Shown piece by piece: positions 12,640 through 26,700 of a stretch of 64,000 nucleotides of DNA. Positions within the stretch are counted from its first letter, which is position 1; each line of letters opens with the position of its first letter. The stretch is from Brienomyrus brachyistius. Taxonomy: Eukaryota; Chordata; Actinopteri; Osteoglossiformes; Mormyridae. The stretch spans positions 11,491,863 through 11,555,862 of the forward strand of contig NC_064542.1 in NCBI RefSeq assembly GCF_023856365.1. Reading direction: 5' to 3'. The position numbers and the translations under genes are program-made. Under the pieces are notes generated by a model, which saw only the letters and a program-made list of their open reading frames with translations, was not told the origin of the DNA and searched no databases.

Positions 12640-12860
12640 TCATGTCCACTTCGTCCTCCTGTTACTTGTTTGTCTTACCTCTCATTCCTAACTTTCATGT
12701 TAATCACACCCAGCTGGCTCTCGTTAGCACCCTCATTAGTCCGGTATATATACGTGCTTCCCGGTCCTATGTCCCCCAGTCCAGTCATTCTGATCCCTCA
12801 CGATCCTGTTTGTTCACCATCTCTAGTTCCATAAAACGCCTTTTATGTTTCACCGACACA
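12640..12860 (+). repeat. Possible LTR- or retroposon-like fragment
   Basis: It includes CAGCTGGCTCTCGTTAGCAC, CTCATTAGTCCGGTATATAT, GTTCCATAAAACGCCTTTTA and a final TTTATGTTTCACCGAC. This order (CAGCTGN, CATTAG, TATATA-like word, AAACGCCTTTT) recalls LTR-like fish repeats. The 133-codon frame through it has low-complexity Ser/Pro content and I do not call it a gene. No paired copy is present. Confidence 0.3.
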
Positions 12861-13057
12861 TCTCCTCTGGAGTCCTTCATCGCTCTAGGTGTGACAAAAC
12901 CTTTCTGTGATCAGCTTGAAGCCATTTGTGTATCTTACCTTTTAAAACATATTCACCGTACCAAAACACCAAAGACTACACCTGAAATTCAGAGTCCAAA
13001 TTTTTCTCCAAAATAAAACCTTTTGACCCAACTTCCATGACCCCCCCCCATCACAAA

Positions 13058-13083
13058 TTATTTATTTATTTATTTATTTATTA
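13058..13083. repeat. (TTTA)n microsatellite
   Basis: About six TTTA units. Confidence 0.9.
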
Positions 13084-16000
13084 ATAGCAAATTAATTCAT
13101 TGCACATAAGATGCATTTGGATTAATGCAGGTTAATACCAGAGACTGATCATGAGTTCTGTCATATTTATTAAATATGAAGGTATTTTAAAACATAAAAC
13201 TATATAAAACATAAAAGTCTTTGACTGAAAAAACACAATTTCTTCCATTCTGTGCTTTATTTGGACTTTTCATCACTTTTCAGCTGTGTATTTAAAACTC
13301 GCAGGACCCTTACCAGGATCAGTGGTCAGAAGATGGCAGGAAGGATACTTTACATCTTCAATAAAAGCCATCTGCAGTCTTAGAGGTCACTCTGTAATGC
13401 GCCCTCTTTACACTGAGAAATATTGTTGGCGAATCTCCGCTTCCGTGTCTTCGCAGATACAGCCGCTGACCTCTGTGTTACACATTCCTGCCATAGTTCA
13501 GAGTGTTTTAACAGCCTAGCCCCTTCCTTCATTCCACTTTTCTCAAGCTGGAGCACGAACATTAATCAATTCTTTACTTTATGTTGCATCACCGTTCAAG
13601 TGCCGCCACTGCTATGTTTGAAGATGTCAGTCACATAGCAGGTTTGTTTTTCTATATGAGACAGCATTGTGTAATCATCAGAAAGACTTTCAATTATACA
13701 TACTCGAAAATTGTCTTGCCTTTAAATCATATTTGCTGAAGTTTAATCAAATTCATGACCTAGGTGTCAGTATTTCTCAATTAATAAAATATTGGACAAG
13801 GCTTTTGGCCTCAAAGTACTGAAATTGGTTAATTATGGCCGCCTTGCTGATTCTCTGTTGTTTTACCCCTTGTTTACACAAGGTGAACCTTCCAGTAACA
13901 ATGAGCGCTTCTCTTTTCCTAAATGGCTGTTTTACCCCTAGACCTGACTAGATTAACTGCAGTAGTTTACACAGGGTACTGCTGAAGCATTCAAAAGCCA
14001 GTCCATCTAAGCTGAACCGGCAACCTTCTGATAAAAGAAGTTTTAAAAAGTTTTTAAAAAAACAGCAGTCACATGACTAGTATTTTTTTTTAATATTTTA
14101 CTTTATTTTTTAATATTTATAATAAATATATAATACATATAAAATACATATTTTTACACACACACACACATATATACATAAACACGCAACTAGTTAAAGA
14201 AAAAATTGCTTAGGGCAATAGCAATAATTGATGAAGTGGTAATTGTCAGATTATTTCAAATCCACAACATTCCAGCATTTATTCTTGTGTTTTACAAAAT
14301 TACACACAAAATACCTCAGGCCAATATACTCCAGTTTAGTATTACCTGCTTAGTTTATCAAGCAGCTGAGATGTAACAATGCATGTATGACATTTACAAT
14401 AAAATAATCCAAAATTCGATGTTTCGCTGATAGGCCCATGACACCTCCAAAGGGCTCAGCCGTGAATCCCGGCATCCTGGGTTCACCCCCCTAGGTGCCA
14501 CTCACTTACTTGAGGGCCCAGCTGGAGCCCTTCCTCATCATCCAGAGCCACTGCTTTGCATGTTCAGCACAATGTAGGCAATTTTGAATCATTTAACAAT
14601 TCAAGTTTAATTAGTATCTCTACCACAATTAAACTGTATAATTGCATTTAACTTGCTGCTAACATCATTAGAAAGTTCATAAATTAAAAAAAAAAGTTAC
14701 AATTGATCTATGTTTAATTGTTTGCTTTGTTAATGAATTAATTGAGCTCATAATGTAAGCTCTCATGAGACTGACTGAATTGTATTGTATTTATAGGTCT
14801 CTAGGGCCAGTAGAACCAGGGGCCCCTGTGAAGTGCTGGGCCCCATGAATCTGCCGGGGTCTCCCCACCCCTGGTAGTAACTATGTACAGGTGAGAAATG
14901 AGAATGGGAATCTAATGGGACATGCCTTCCGTTGTTTGATCCTAAAGCCTATATTTGCATAAGTAGGTGACATCATGGCAGTTAGGCAGAGACAACAGAC
15001 AAATGGAAGGCAGTCCTGCACATGATAGGCTGCCTATGAACTACATACATTTCTATAACAGCTCCCTGTACAGATTCAAACGCCTAATATGTATTTCAAA
15101 TAGCAACTGGAGGACCAACTGCCTGGATAGTGTCAAACGCCCATCCAGATGTGTGGAGGAAGACCAGTTAGGATTTTGTAATTCTAGTTACAGGTTTAGG
15201 AACTGATGTGTTCTGTTAGCAAAACATTTCACTTAGGACCAGATGAATCTAGCAGATTTGAGAAGTCAGTTTGATCATACAGTATTTCTCTACAAGGGAA
15301 TCAAAAAACTGTTTTCATAGTATCACAGTGTGCTGTTTGTGTCTTCAAGTGTGTGTACCTTTGTGAGTCTTTTTATGTGCACAAAGAAGATAGAACATCC
15401 CTGAATTAAACGTGAAGGGTTTTTAATTGCATGAGCACTGCACTCGTTCAACTTTCTTTGTTTTGATGGCGGCATGATGGATTCCGAACCTGCTGTGCAC
15501 TGCACCCCCTACAGCTTCCAGAATGCTGCAGAGCTGTAGGTCTGGGATCCACCCATAAACACTGATAGACTATTTCCTAGCCAGCTTTGATTGGGGGGTG
15601 TATCTGTCAGTGTCAACCAAAGAGTGCCTGAGGCTCCTCCGAAGCCTGGATACATCAATCAGCCTGGAATGCCAACCTGAGGCCTGCGCCCAAGGTAATG
15701 GACTAATGATAGATAACAAATACCAGGTCCAGTGTGCATTCAGGTGAGTCAACGCAGCACTGCTTCTCACTGGGAGTTTATCTAAGGGAGCCAGTGAAGG
15801 AACTTCGTCCTGCTCATTTCCTCAAAATGCTTTCAGTTTTCACCAAGAAAATGAAGATCTTACCTTGTCGTTTCTCCATAACCTTATCTCCTCAACTGCT
15901 ATTATTGCACAAGCACCTGGAACGGTGCAAAATATGCGGGCAAGATGGCCATCGAAGCAGATAGACACAGTCAAACAATATTGTTGTGATGTGGCCAGTT

Positions 16001-16611
16001 GCATAAAGTTTCTTTGTTCTCTATCCAGGAGGCTGGCAGAGGCACAGAAGAGCCTCCACACAGCCTTGGGGAAAAACTTCATATATTCATGGCCCTGGCA
16101 TCTAATTGCAATCCATCTTTGAAGCATCAGGTATGGTCGCCCTCCTAGGTATTAATTTCAGTGATTCAGGTCTAAAGCTTTGGTCGAACGTGCAACAGCA
16201 CCGGCATTTTGGAATCTGAGACGGTATCCATGCTATGTATTTGTACCTTAACACCTGGCCTGCTGTCTAGCACAATTATACTCCGACAAAGGCAGTATCT
16301 GACTATCTCCGTTTTGCTGCGAAGGAATTCCGTGTTTCCACCTCCCAAAGTGGCTCCATCCCAAGGTACACACATGCTTAGGAGAGCAGAGTCAAATGCA
16401 CAGCCTATAAGGCATTTTTTATTACGATACGCAGCATGAAATGAGAGAACTAGGCGACTGGTGATTCCTGTTGATGAAGTCATGCAGCTGGAAAGTTTCA
16501 AGCATCACAGCTGAGCTTCAGAAGACAACAGTCAGTTTTTCTACCCTGCATCTGTAATAGGAGACAGAAGGAGCCACAGGATCTCCTGCGCAAGAAAGCA
16601 GGGGTTGTCTG
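13084..16611. other. No gene recognised; SINE crumbs
   Basis: Mostly AT-rich. A small SINE-like fragment (GAACCGGCAACCTTCTGAT, about 14015-14033) resembles the V-SINE-type copies. A word near 14426-14470 (GATAGGCCCATGACAC) resembles one near 7995-8012, which suggests a shared diverged repeat. I see no coding exons. Confidence 0.35.
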
Positions 16612-16650
16612 TGCTCTCTCTCTCTCTCTCCCTCTCTCTCTCACTCTCTC
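16612..16650. repeat. (CT)n imperfect microsatellite
   Basis: CT dinucleotides with single CC and CA interruptions. Confidence 0.9.
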
Positions 16651-17311
16651 ACTCACTCTCATTCTCTGCCACCCACCCACTTTCTCTCACTCCGTTCCCC
16701 TGTTACGCAGTTGGAAAACCCTCACAAATACCAACAAATAAAAACAAGAAACGTGGGCGTCAGGAAAAGTATCAGCGAGGCGACAGACAGACAGAGCGGC
16801 CGCTGAAATTACAAAATGTTTCGTTTCCCATCTCGCCATGCTCACGACCGGCATGCATCCGCTGAGAGCGTCAGTCCCACCCTAACCATGCGCCCAGCCC
16901 ACTGCTACCTCTGACCCCTGCATACCGATGCAAAATAGCTTTGCTATATTTCACTTCAAGAGGCATATGTGCGTGCATTCACCCCATTACAGTGCCACAA
17001 GGTATAGAATTACCAAGGAAACCTGAATGTGGACTGGAATTCCCAGTAAAGGTAAATGTGAGCATGTAAGCCTGAGAAACATCCACACTAACATACTCTG
17101 AAGTTTCTTCATGGTCTCCCCTATAAGGATACACTGTGAAAAGTTAAACAGTGACAACCTGGCATATTTAATGCAGCTGCATTTGAGGCATGTTGCTTAA
17201 AGGGGGTTTGCTAGAAACTGTCAAGCTAAGTGCAAATACAGTTCAAATACAAGAAAACCTGGTCATTCTTCAGTTTCAATTAACCAAGAAGATCATTAAC
17301 TGTAATCGTGC

Positions 17312-17460
17312 GTTTGGGTTCTGTGGGTTAGACTGGTGTGTCTGTGATCGGAAGGTTCCACTTCAGATCTCCGGGTCAGAGATCCAGAGAACTGCACCGG
17401 CTCACACTCTTTTCTCAAATGTAAGTCACTTTGGATAAACGCATCGCCCAAATAAATAAA
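17312..17460 (+). mobile_element. SINE-like fragment with conserved 3' tail
   Basis: The 3' part CAAATGTAAGTCACTTTGGA followed by TAAACGCATCGCCCAAATAAATAAA is a diverged form of the TAAGTCGCTTTGGATAAAAG tail found at the 3' end of many fish SINEs. A tRNA-like GATCGGAAGGTTCC word lies upstream. Confidence 0.5.
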
Positions 17461-20400
17461 CACTGTAACAACTACGTAAACATTCAGATTACACAACACA
17501 GATTTCACGCCCAAAATGAATGTCACAAAGCATTAAATATCACCCCATTCTTAATTTAGCAAGTGTGTTTATTTTACTACCATTATTATTTACACTAATT
17601 AAGGCCTAAAAGCGTATTGAACAGACGGTTTACTGTTATGTGTGACTGTAGGATGACTGGTGCCACATTAATGCATACAAATGTAGAACACTATTCACAA
17701 ACTGATCTATTGCATTACTGAACAATTTTTACCGCAGTTCTTTGTCACATTTATTCTGCAGTCATTCCTCTTAAGGTTTTTGAAGACCAATTCAGATGTA
17801 TTTAATATGGCACCGCAAGCATCAAAGGCCTTCCTTTCTCAGAAGCTCAAACGCGAGATTAAGGTTGTGTGTGTGTGTCTGTGTGTGGATTTCAAGTTTT
17901 CTATCATTTTGCTTCTAGATTCTGGTTGTTTAAAAACAAAAAAAAAAGTTCCATGGAGGACCACACGGGAAAAATTGCGGGGAGTTGAGAGCAGAATGGT
18001 TCGGAAGTGACTCCAGGAAATATCCCTGTAGCTGTACAATCGGCTTCCCTGCAGCATCACTTTTCCCGTCGACTTCCTCTCTCCCGCCTTTCCCCACCTT
18101 AGCTGGACCTGCCTGTATTGTTGCATGCATGTTACCGCCGTGCATGAGCTTCCTATTGGACACGACAGCTTATTGGAATTTCCTTCAGAAAAATGGGGCG
18201 GGTGGGTGGGTGGGTGGTGGCAGCGGCGGGGAAGGGGGGGGTGAGACTCGCTGGGACGACTCATACGCGGATGGGACAAATGAGTCAGGAAAGGAAGAAT
18301 GAGCAGTAAGCGGAGAAGTGGACCCAGCGGGGGGGGGGGGGGGGGGTGCGGGCAGGCCTAATGGCCCTGAGAAGCCTGCGTTCACAATCTGTTGGAAGAT
18401 GAAGCAACACCTATATGTCTGTATGTCTGGTTTACAGCACAGACACTTATTTTTATTTAGGAAAATAAGAGAACTGCTCGCTGGCTTTAGCCGGTTTAAG
18501 GTAATAGGCTGACTGAATGCCAAGGGGGGGGCAGCGTTGCTGAATCTCCACATGAGTTGCAAAATTTTTTCCATACACTCTGGTGAGCAGTGGAGAGAGA
18601 GAGAGAGACAGATATGGGAAGAAGGAAAAAGGGTGAAGGGTGAGACTCCTAATCTACGGAGATTTTTCTCCCCCCCCCCCCCGGCCCTACCCACGCTCAA
18701 TGTGTGGAGCAGATGAAATGCACGTGTGCTCGGTGTTTGAGATCCCAACACAGGCCAGAGGGGCTGGGGGGGTGGGGGGGGGCGGCTGGAGCTTTCGAGA
18801 CCCAGCTCTGCGTGCTGTTTTGCAGAGCGCGATTTGGTTGGGAGGCACGGACAGGGGAAGAATGGGGGTGGGAGTGAAGCCAAGAGCGTGAGGCACTGGG
18901 GTTATGGGTGGGGCTTGAGGGGGGGGTGCTGCTTCGGACGGGCGGAGTGGGGGGGGGCTGCCTGAAAGTTGCTGATCTGATTTCCCCTATTTGTTTTTTA
19001 TTTAAAAAGAAAATCAAACTGCCTTTCTGCTTTTACACTCCGGAGATAATAAGCCTGGGCTGGAAGTTGGTATTGGTCAGTGTCCTGCTGGTTCCGCAAC
19101 ACATGCATTGCATACTTGGCTGTGGTTTTACAGCTCAGACATTCTTATCCGCTCCAGCTTATATGTGGGACATAAATAAGCTGAAGATGAAGAGGACACG
19201 CAAAACACTGGGCCGACAAAATTATATGCATACAATAAAATGGTTTTGGACTATGAGAAAAGAACCCATACAGACATTCAACAGATAAACAGGACCAGAG
19301 GCAGGATTCAAACCCAAAGACTCGGCTATGAAGCAATGTCATGCCCTGAGTTGCCTAGCTATGCTAGTCTTTACGTCCATTAAGTGCATTAAAACATTCC
19401 TTACAATGTTTACATATATATCTCTTAAAAGTTAACCCTTAACTAAAACTACTAACTTCTGAAAAAAAGTGCTTAAACTGCAATATAAATATATAAAAAT
19501 CATACATAATATTATGCACTCTCCTTGTAGCACTGACTAATGGTAGTTATCCAGACTAATTGTCTTTTCACATCTCATTCAATTACATACATTTTTGCAT
19601 GGCAGTGAGTAAATACCAGCTTTCTATTGGCTAGCACAATTGCATGCTCCTCGCTCCAGCCAACCATTGCTCACTGATATAACAGATGTTTCAGAGTTCC
19701 CGACTGTCACGCATCCGACGTGACATTCATGCTTTCTGACTCTCACGTGAGAAATTTTACGCCAAATCTATATTATTCCATAATAAACCTTGAATTAGCT
19801 ACATCAAAAGCAGTGGGGTAGTTTGGAATCTCTACAGACTATTTACAACGTAATAACACGTAAATGAGTGTGCGGACTTGTCTCACATCAAAAATCTCAC
19901 GCTGGCTGCATGATCAAATTTGGCAACCCTGGCTTTTGCATGTAACTTATGGGTCATGTTTAAGTTGGGATAGAGGCATAATCACACGCTTTGCAGCCTC
20001 ACAATACAGTACCACAATACAGTAAGAAAACGTTATAATTGAAAGCATAATGAAAGCAAAATACTTCGATGTGTTTAAACTTAAAATGTGGGATAATATC
20101 CATGTAACAGTCTCATATTATATTCCAGTATATGACTGAAAGACACACGCAAATTTAAACAATAATAGAAAAAGTATGACATAATCGTTCCCAAAGGAAT
20201 ATTTTCTTAATTCTCTGTGTCAAACGGCTGTGAGAATGTCAAGGATGTGAGGAATTCTCCTGTTGTAATTCTGTGTTCACAAGTCACAGTCACCTGCTGT
20301 ATCTGTTGCACCAGCTTTTGAAACTTGGCATCTCGCACTATTTCTGTCTGAGGTCAGTCCGCACAGCAGCAGCCGCGAGGTCCTCGAAAGCCCACGTACC

Positions 20401-23400
20401 CAGAGCCGCATCCTATATTCCAAAAACAAACTAAGCTTGCTACAGCACCTCCACTGTGGCCTTCAAAGTCTTAAATATTTTTGGGATTAGAACACATTTT
20501 GGCGTGAAAGGATTTTTTTTTCACTGCTGCTCAGAATTGCAGTGTATAATAATTGGGCCCAACCTCTTAATGTGAAACCCTGGTGCTTTTTTTGCCCTAA
20601 AAGACTGAAATTACACGCTTGTGACCCCCCAGGTGTACTGTGTAGCCATTGATAATTATTGCTTGCCGGTGTCCGTGACAGTATCCGTTTGTTTTCCATG
20701 GCTATTGCTGTCTTCAGAGCCCTGCACACTGGAAGCCATCTATGGATGTTATTTTGGCGTGCCCAGTCATGTGCCAAAAGCACACCAAGTTATCGTAAAT
20801 TAAAGGCGTCGCAAAACCTAACACCCAAAACATGCATTCCAGTTGACTCACACTGCAGCATTTAATGCTTTCGGAGTTCCCTTTGCAATTGACCAGTACG
20901 TCTAATCAAAGTTTGTCCTTTGTTCAAAGCAAATTAGCACCCCTCCCCCCCAAAAAAAAAAAAGCCAGGAGGAGTTTCTTGCCTTTCTCGGTTTTCATGT
21001 GATAACAAAACACTGGTAAATCCACCCAGGTGATGTCACTGATGGGTGGGGACTCTGCGCTGCCCCTCCCTGATCTGAGCAGCGGAAAAACAAGCAGCGT
21101 TGCATGAGCGCTATTGACCATAGCATCAGACCTACAAGGATTTAGAATCTCGAAGTGGGCAGGTTCCTGTGAGTTTTCTAGGCACTTAAATCCCAAGGAG
21201 AGACCGTTGGTACTTTACCGTGGTACCTTCTCCTGCAGCAACGAATATGGGAAATTCTCTAAAACGTACAGAGAAGACAGCTTGGGGTTGAGCAGCCACT
21301 GGCCACACCTGGGACATCCCAGGACCCGGTAGATACGGGTGCCGAGGGAGGTACTTGTTGACACACACGGGCCTGGGATGAAGTGGACACTTTGCTGGTG
21401 GCTTCGCAGCTACTGATTAGGGCTTATCACAGAACCAGGAGCTCCTCACAGCTCCCCTGATGAACGTCGGCTAAGCCCAGGGCATCCAGGCCTAGTCTTT
21501 GGGGGCAGGACATGTTGTGTGCACCTTATTTTGACCACCTAGCACTCAAGTACCGAAAGAGCAAGCTAAACGAGCTTTAACTGAGAATGAAAACGTTCCA
21601 GCCGTCCTCTTGCTACACACATATCTGGTACATCGGTGACTAATGTGCATGGTGACATTCGTTTGAACATTTTTGTAACAATTAATATAGGGGAAAAATA
21701 CAACTACTTTTGTGCACAGTGTAGGTCAAAAAATACCTGGCAGCTGTCGGGTTGGGTTTGCCTCGCATAAAAAAAGCTACAAAACTGTAGCATCAATCAG
21801 CTCCTTCAGAGGGAAGGTTAGGGCAGCAATGTGGATTCGTACGGCTCCTCAGGATCGAGGGCTGACGTGACTGGCATGACACCAGGCCCGTGAGTGACAG
21901 ACGGTGCTGCTTTCCATTCCGCTCCAGTTAATTAGGTCAGCTGGGCTAAATTAACGGAGGTGAGAGACACTGAATATCCGGAATGTGGCACCAGCGAAGC
22001 GAGCTGGCTCACTGCAGCCCCTCTATAGCACTCCTTCAGTCTGCACCATCTATTCAAACTTTTACTTTAACAGAGTGCCCTAGATGATAAAAGCCATATT
22101 GTCCTTTAGTAACTTCACGGGCACGCAGGAGTGTATTTAGTAAATACGGCTGGAAGGAAAACAAGCACAGACTTTGTGAGCTTTCAGTCCTTTCATCCAC
22201 AAGCTGAAGTACAAACAAGGTAAGCGATTTATGGATGAGTGTAGAATACTCAACATGGGAGTCAACAGAATTTAGCTGGAACATTTGGGGGCAGAAATGA
22301 GAAACAAAACATCCATTTTGAAAAAACTGCTCTCATCTGGCTGTCTTCCTTTGTAAATGTCACCATTATATCCATACTAGCATTTGTTTTTATTATGCTG
22401 GTCTTCCCTCTAGTGGACAAGGAACGACACTACATCATCCGTTATTTTCCCCTTGTCCCAAACCAAGCCCTCTCAGAAGGGAGGCATGGCAGCCATTTTG
22501 TTAAATGTTTCATAACCATTTTCCATGTGAACTCCTCTGACTATTTTTATCCACGTCATTCCAGTGGGTCCAGTCACACATATAAGATTCATGTGTTTAT
22601 TCGGGTTGGGGGGCACATCTACCTCAACTCTCTCATATGTGCTGTAATTTTTAAGCATTCCACTTTGTTTTTGGGGGGGGGGGGTTACCCCAAACATACA
22701 GCCAGGGGTTGAATTCTTATGCGCAACAGAAAACTTCAACTCTAAGCACACCAACATTAGCGGCATATAAACAAACATTTGAACCAGTAGTTGGGTACAT
22801 GCAGCAAACTTAAGACACTTCGAAGACATTCAACTGACCGCGGTTAAATAACAGGCGCTGGGAACACCAACCCAAATAGAGAGGGTTACAGGCTACCTCT
22901 CACAGCTACACACGGAACCCAGGCTAGCTCCAGTCACATTCTAAATAAGTAGCGAGTGGCATATAGCAGATCTAGAGCACCAGAGGGAACCCACTGTGGC
23001 ACCAGAAGAATGTAACCCCACTACCGACTGTCCAGAGCAGAACAGAATCAAATAATTTGATCAGCGTAGGTCGGGCCAGCTGCTTAGACCATGTGCTTAG
23101 CACCCGTGACCAGGCAGGTTAGGTTACAGGCCAGTCTGAATCCAAGAACTCCACCCCGCATACCAATGGGCCAGAACCAAGGACGACACTCAGGGGTGGG
23201 GACAAGTGGAGGCGCTCAGAAGTGAACCTTCTGAACTGCATGTTCCAGTAAATCAATGACTCAGCATGTCATCTAAATGTCTCCATTTAATGTTGCTTTC
23301 AGCATCAAACAAGTTGTGGATGTTCTACTGGGCACCTTATCCTACCTGAAGCGATCTGTTGGGAATTTAACACTGCAGATTGTTTCCTAAAACATCATGC

Positions 23401-23540
23401 CAGCATTGCGGAGTAACAGAAGTCAAGGCACAGAGTCGAACAGGGGGGGGAAAAAAAGAAAAGGACCGTAGCCAAGCAGCGGGCTGCATGTCTGCAAATA
23501 CGACTTCCTGCTCACAGCATCAGGACAAACAAAAGGAAAT
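17461..23540. other. No gene recognised upstream of eef1g
   Basis: There are homopolymer-rich GC pockets at 18180-18360 and 18660-18960 with long poly-G and poly-C runs, an AP-1-like ATGAGTCAG near 18283, and otherwise AT-rich sequence. The longest frame (minus strand, 18185-18883) is Pro/Ser-rich and driven by poly-C tracts. I see no splice-consistent gene. Confidence 0.4.
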
Positions 23541-23558
23541 GGGATTTTGGAAAAACTG

Positions 23559-23564
23559 TTTATT
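23559..23564 (-). terminator. eef1g: eef1g polyadenylation signal AATAAA
   Basis: AATAAA on the minus strand about 165 bases past the stop codon, so the predicted 3' UTR is about 190 bases. It is the first such hexamer after the stop. Confidence 0.75.
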
Positions 23565-23729
23565 TTTCAGCAAATAATCTCTCCTTAGCCAGGCTCTGGC
23601 TCAACAGCACCCCCTTCAACTCCACTTGCTATTCACTCCTGTCCAGAGCGGCAAATTGCTGGAGGCTAGATGCACACGTCCGTGGGAGGCTTGGATGGTA
23701 CATTTCGGAGAAGCAGACACCGGGCCCAG

Positions 23730-26700
23730 TTACTTGAAGATCTTGCCTTGGTTGAAGGGCTTGCCAACGTGCTTGAACTCGCCCTCCCAGGCAAAGTACT
23801 CCTTCACCATGGTCTTGCACTCTTCGCTATCTACGTCCAGCTTGCGCCAGCTGTAGGACTCGTAATCCACCTGCCAGTCCTCAGAAAGCTGGAGAAGAGA
23901 GAGGGTCAAGACAGGGGTAGGACCTGAGTGACAAGCATCTAACCCATTTGTCGCCAACCCCTGCTCCTGTAGGTTCACTACACTACACATCTTAGGCACA
24001 GCCCTAATTTAACACACGGGATGCAGAAAAGCTTTGGACCTCGTTAGGATGAAGCTAAGTTTGCTCTAATACCGAGATGCTACTAAAAGGCCTGATTATC
24101 TGCACCTTTGGTCTGTAAGGTTGCTGGTCTCCAAGAGCTGGCATGGTGACCAGTAACCAATCAAAACGTTAAAAGTTAGTTAAACTAGCATATTAACTCA
24201 CTTGTCCAGTAACAAGGACAATACTGACCATCTTCTGTATTTGTAGATGATACAAATTCCTTGGAAGCAACAACACTACGATACACCAATGTACAAGGGA
24301 CAAACACCACACCAGGCTACAGGCCTGCAAGAGCTGAAACACTCAGGAAATCCCTTCTGGCAAGACGACACTGGCGCTAACCCAGGGCTAAAACATTTGT
24401 CCATTGTCCCCTAGACAGACGGGCTAGATGTTTAAGAAACACAATTACAGAGAAAGGGTTCATAACTATGAGCCGTCCCTTAAATGTCACATTCGAAATG
24501 CTTTAAGACGTTAAATGCAGCAAGTATGCATCGCTACTTGAGGCAGACAAGCACTCACAGTGAAAGCCAAGTCCTGTCCTCTGAACACCCAGATGCCGGA
24601 TATGCTGCTGTCGTTGTTGGTGCCGAAGAGAATGACACTACCGAAGGCGTTCTTACGCAGTTTGTCTAGCCGCTGGAACATTCCTGAGTTGGGATGAGGC
24701 AAGTGAATAGGTGGGACACTGAAGGGCTAGCAGAGGGAGGTCTGTAACGCCACATGCAGGGTTGAGGAACTCATTCGTGCATCTTACCAGTGATCAGGTT
24801 GCAGCTCATAAATGCCATGGCGAGCTCTTCTGGAAAACGGTACTCCCCGTACCAAATGGAGTAACCCTCGCGGTCCAAGTGCTCCCAGAAGTATGGCAGA
24901 GCCACGGTGAGGGTGTCCTCATTGGAGTACTTCCGCTTGAACTCGTCCATCACAAAAGCACTTATGACAGAAGAGATAAGGCGGCGTAAGACCCAGAAGG
25001 TCAACACACTGAACCATAACTCCTAGACGCTGTCAGAGGTTTAATACAATTCAAATCCTGATATTAAGGTTACCTCCTGCTTTTATTGCACAGGTCTACC
25101 ACAGGCACATCCGCAGACACCTAGGAGTGTCCTGCATATAGGGGCGTGTACCTCTTGGGGAGGTGAGCAAAGGGATCCTTGGCTTTGGGCTCCGATGCCA
25201 GGGCCGCCTCGCACTCATCCATCTCCTCCTCGGGAGCAGGGGCGGATGCCTTCTTGTCTTCTTTCTTCTCCTTCTTTTCCTTCTTCTCCTGCTGCTGCTG
25301 CTTCCCTCCTTCCTTGTTTGCCTTCTCCTTCTTGGAGGGAGCGTCCTTCTTGGGCTGCATCTCGGCAAACTTCTTGGCTAGAGAATGGGAGCCGGCGCGC
25401 GATTATAATCCACCACAAGCTGCATTTTGCATAGTTCCAACTGGCAATGCAGTGAATTTCTCCAAACGACCATCAAACTCCTATCAGCATGTCATGGTTG
25501 GCCGATCTTATCTATGCACAGACCACCAGGACCCTGCACTTCCACTGTTAACGTCAAACGCACTCGACAATGTTTCTGGTGCCAGCTAGTGTACTGAGCA
25601 CCACACCCACCAGTGTGTTCTCATAATGCAGCTCTTACCCAGAACCATTCGACACACCAGTCAAAAGCTTTTGTACACCACAGGTTAACCACTTCTCCAC
25701 ATTTCATAAAAAAACTGCAGAATTTTTTTTTTATCCTTAAGCATCAGAACGCTGAGGAAAAAAAAAAAAAGTAAAATAAAACAATTTCTTTTGTAACATG
25801 GAAAGTGTGTAACGTTGCATGTCTGACATCCTATTACTTGGTTGTGTGCTGATGGCACAATCAAATTCAAGGCTGTCCTTTAACTTTAAATGCACTAGTC
25901 AACTGTTCCATCACATGAAACAGAACAGCATTTACTGCCCCTTGGAAAAAAAAAAAGCCTCGAATTCTTTGCTGTTATAACTGGTAGAGCAGATTACCTT
26001 GTTGAATCAAAGATGACATTTTCTTGCTAATAAAGGTACTCAAATGGTTGCATGTACTGTACATTTGTTAGCCAATTCTGAGTGTATTTTTTAGTCATAA
26101 TTTAGTAAGTATCATACAAATCTAGAAAATCTGTGTGCAAGAAACCTGACTGATGTATAAAATATTTTTTGTATGTCATAAAAATCAGAGCTCATCACTC
26201 CTCTGCTGGGAGTCCCCCCATCAGATCACACCGACGGGCACTCTCACCGTCAAACTGAGCCATCTTGTCACAGAGCTTCACTTCGCCCAGGACGGCCTTA
26301 AACTGCGGCTGGTTGATGCAGGTGACAAACCAGCGGGTGACATTGGGAAACGGCTGACGGAAGGACGGCTCCAGGACCTGTAGCAGTTGGAGACTTGAAA
26401 TGAGCCCAACAGCCAGGAATCAAGACCATCCTCCCCAAGCAGCAGCAGCCCGACGGGCTTGAAAACCCTCACCTGTTTGTAGAGCCACAGTAAGGAACAG
26501 ACGACGGTGATGTCGGCCAGGCTGACTCTCTCGCCTACCAGGAAGGTGCGGCTGTTTAAGTGCTGGTTCAGAAGCCCAAGCACCCGCTTCACTTCCTCCT
26601 TGGCTTGCTCCGTAGCCTAGTGGACACAGAAGAGTGTCCCTGTTATACATGAGCAGTAGACTGCAAAAGCTCATGGCCACGTACAACAGGGCTCAAGAGA

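Noticed and set aside
12615..13016. 133-codon plus-strand frame
   Set aside because: It overlaps a likely dispersed repeat fragment and has low-complexity, non-domain composition.
18185..18883. 232-codon Pro/Ser-rich minus-strand frame
   Set aside because: It is produced by poly-C and GC-rich tracts, with no domain, splice signals or start context.
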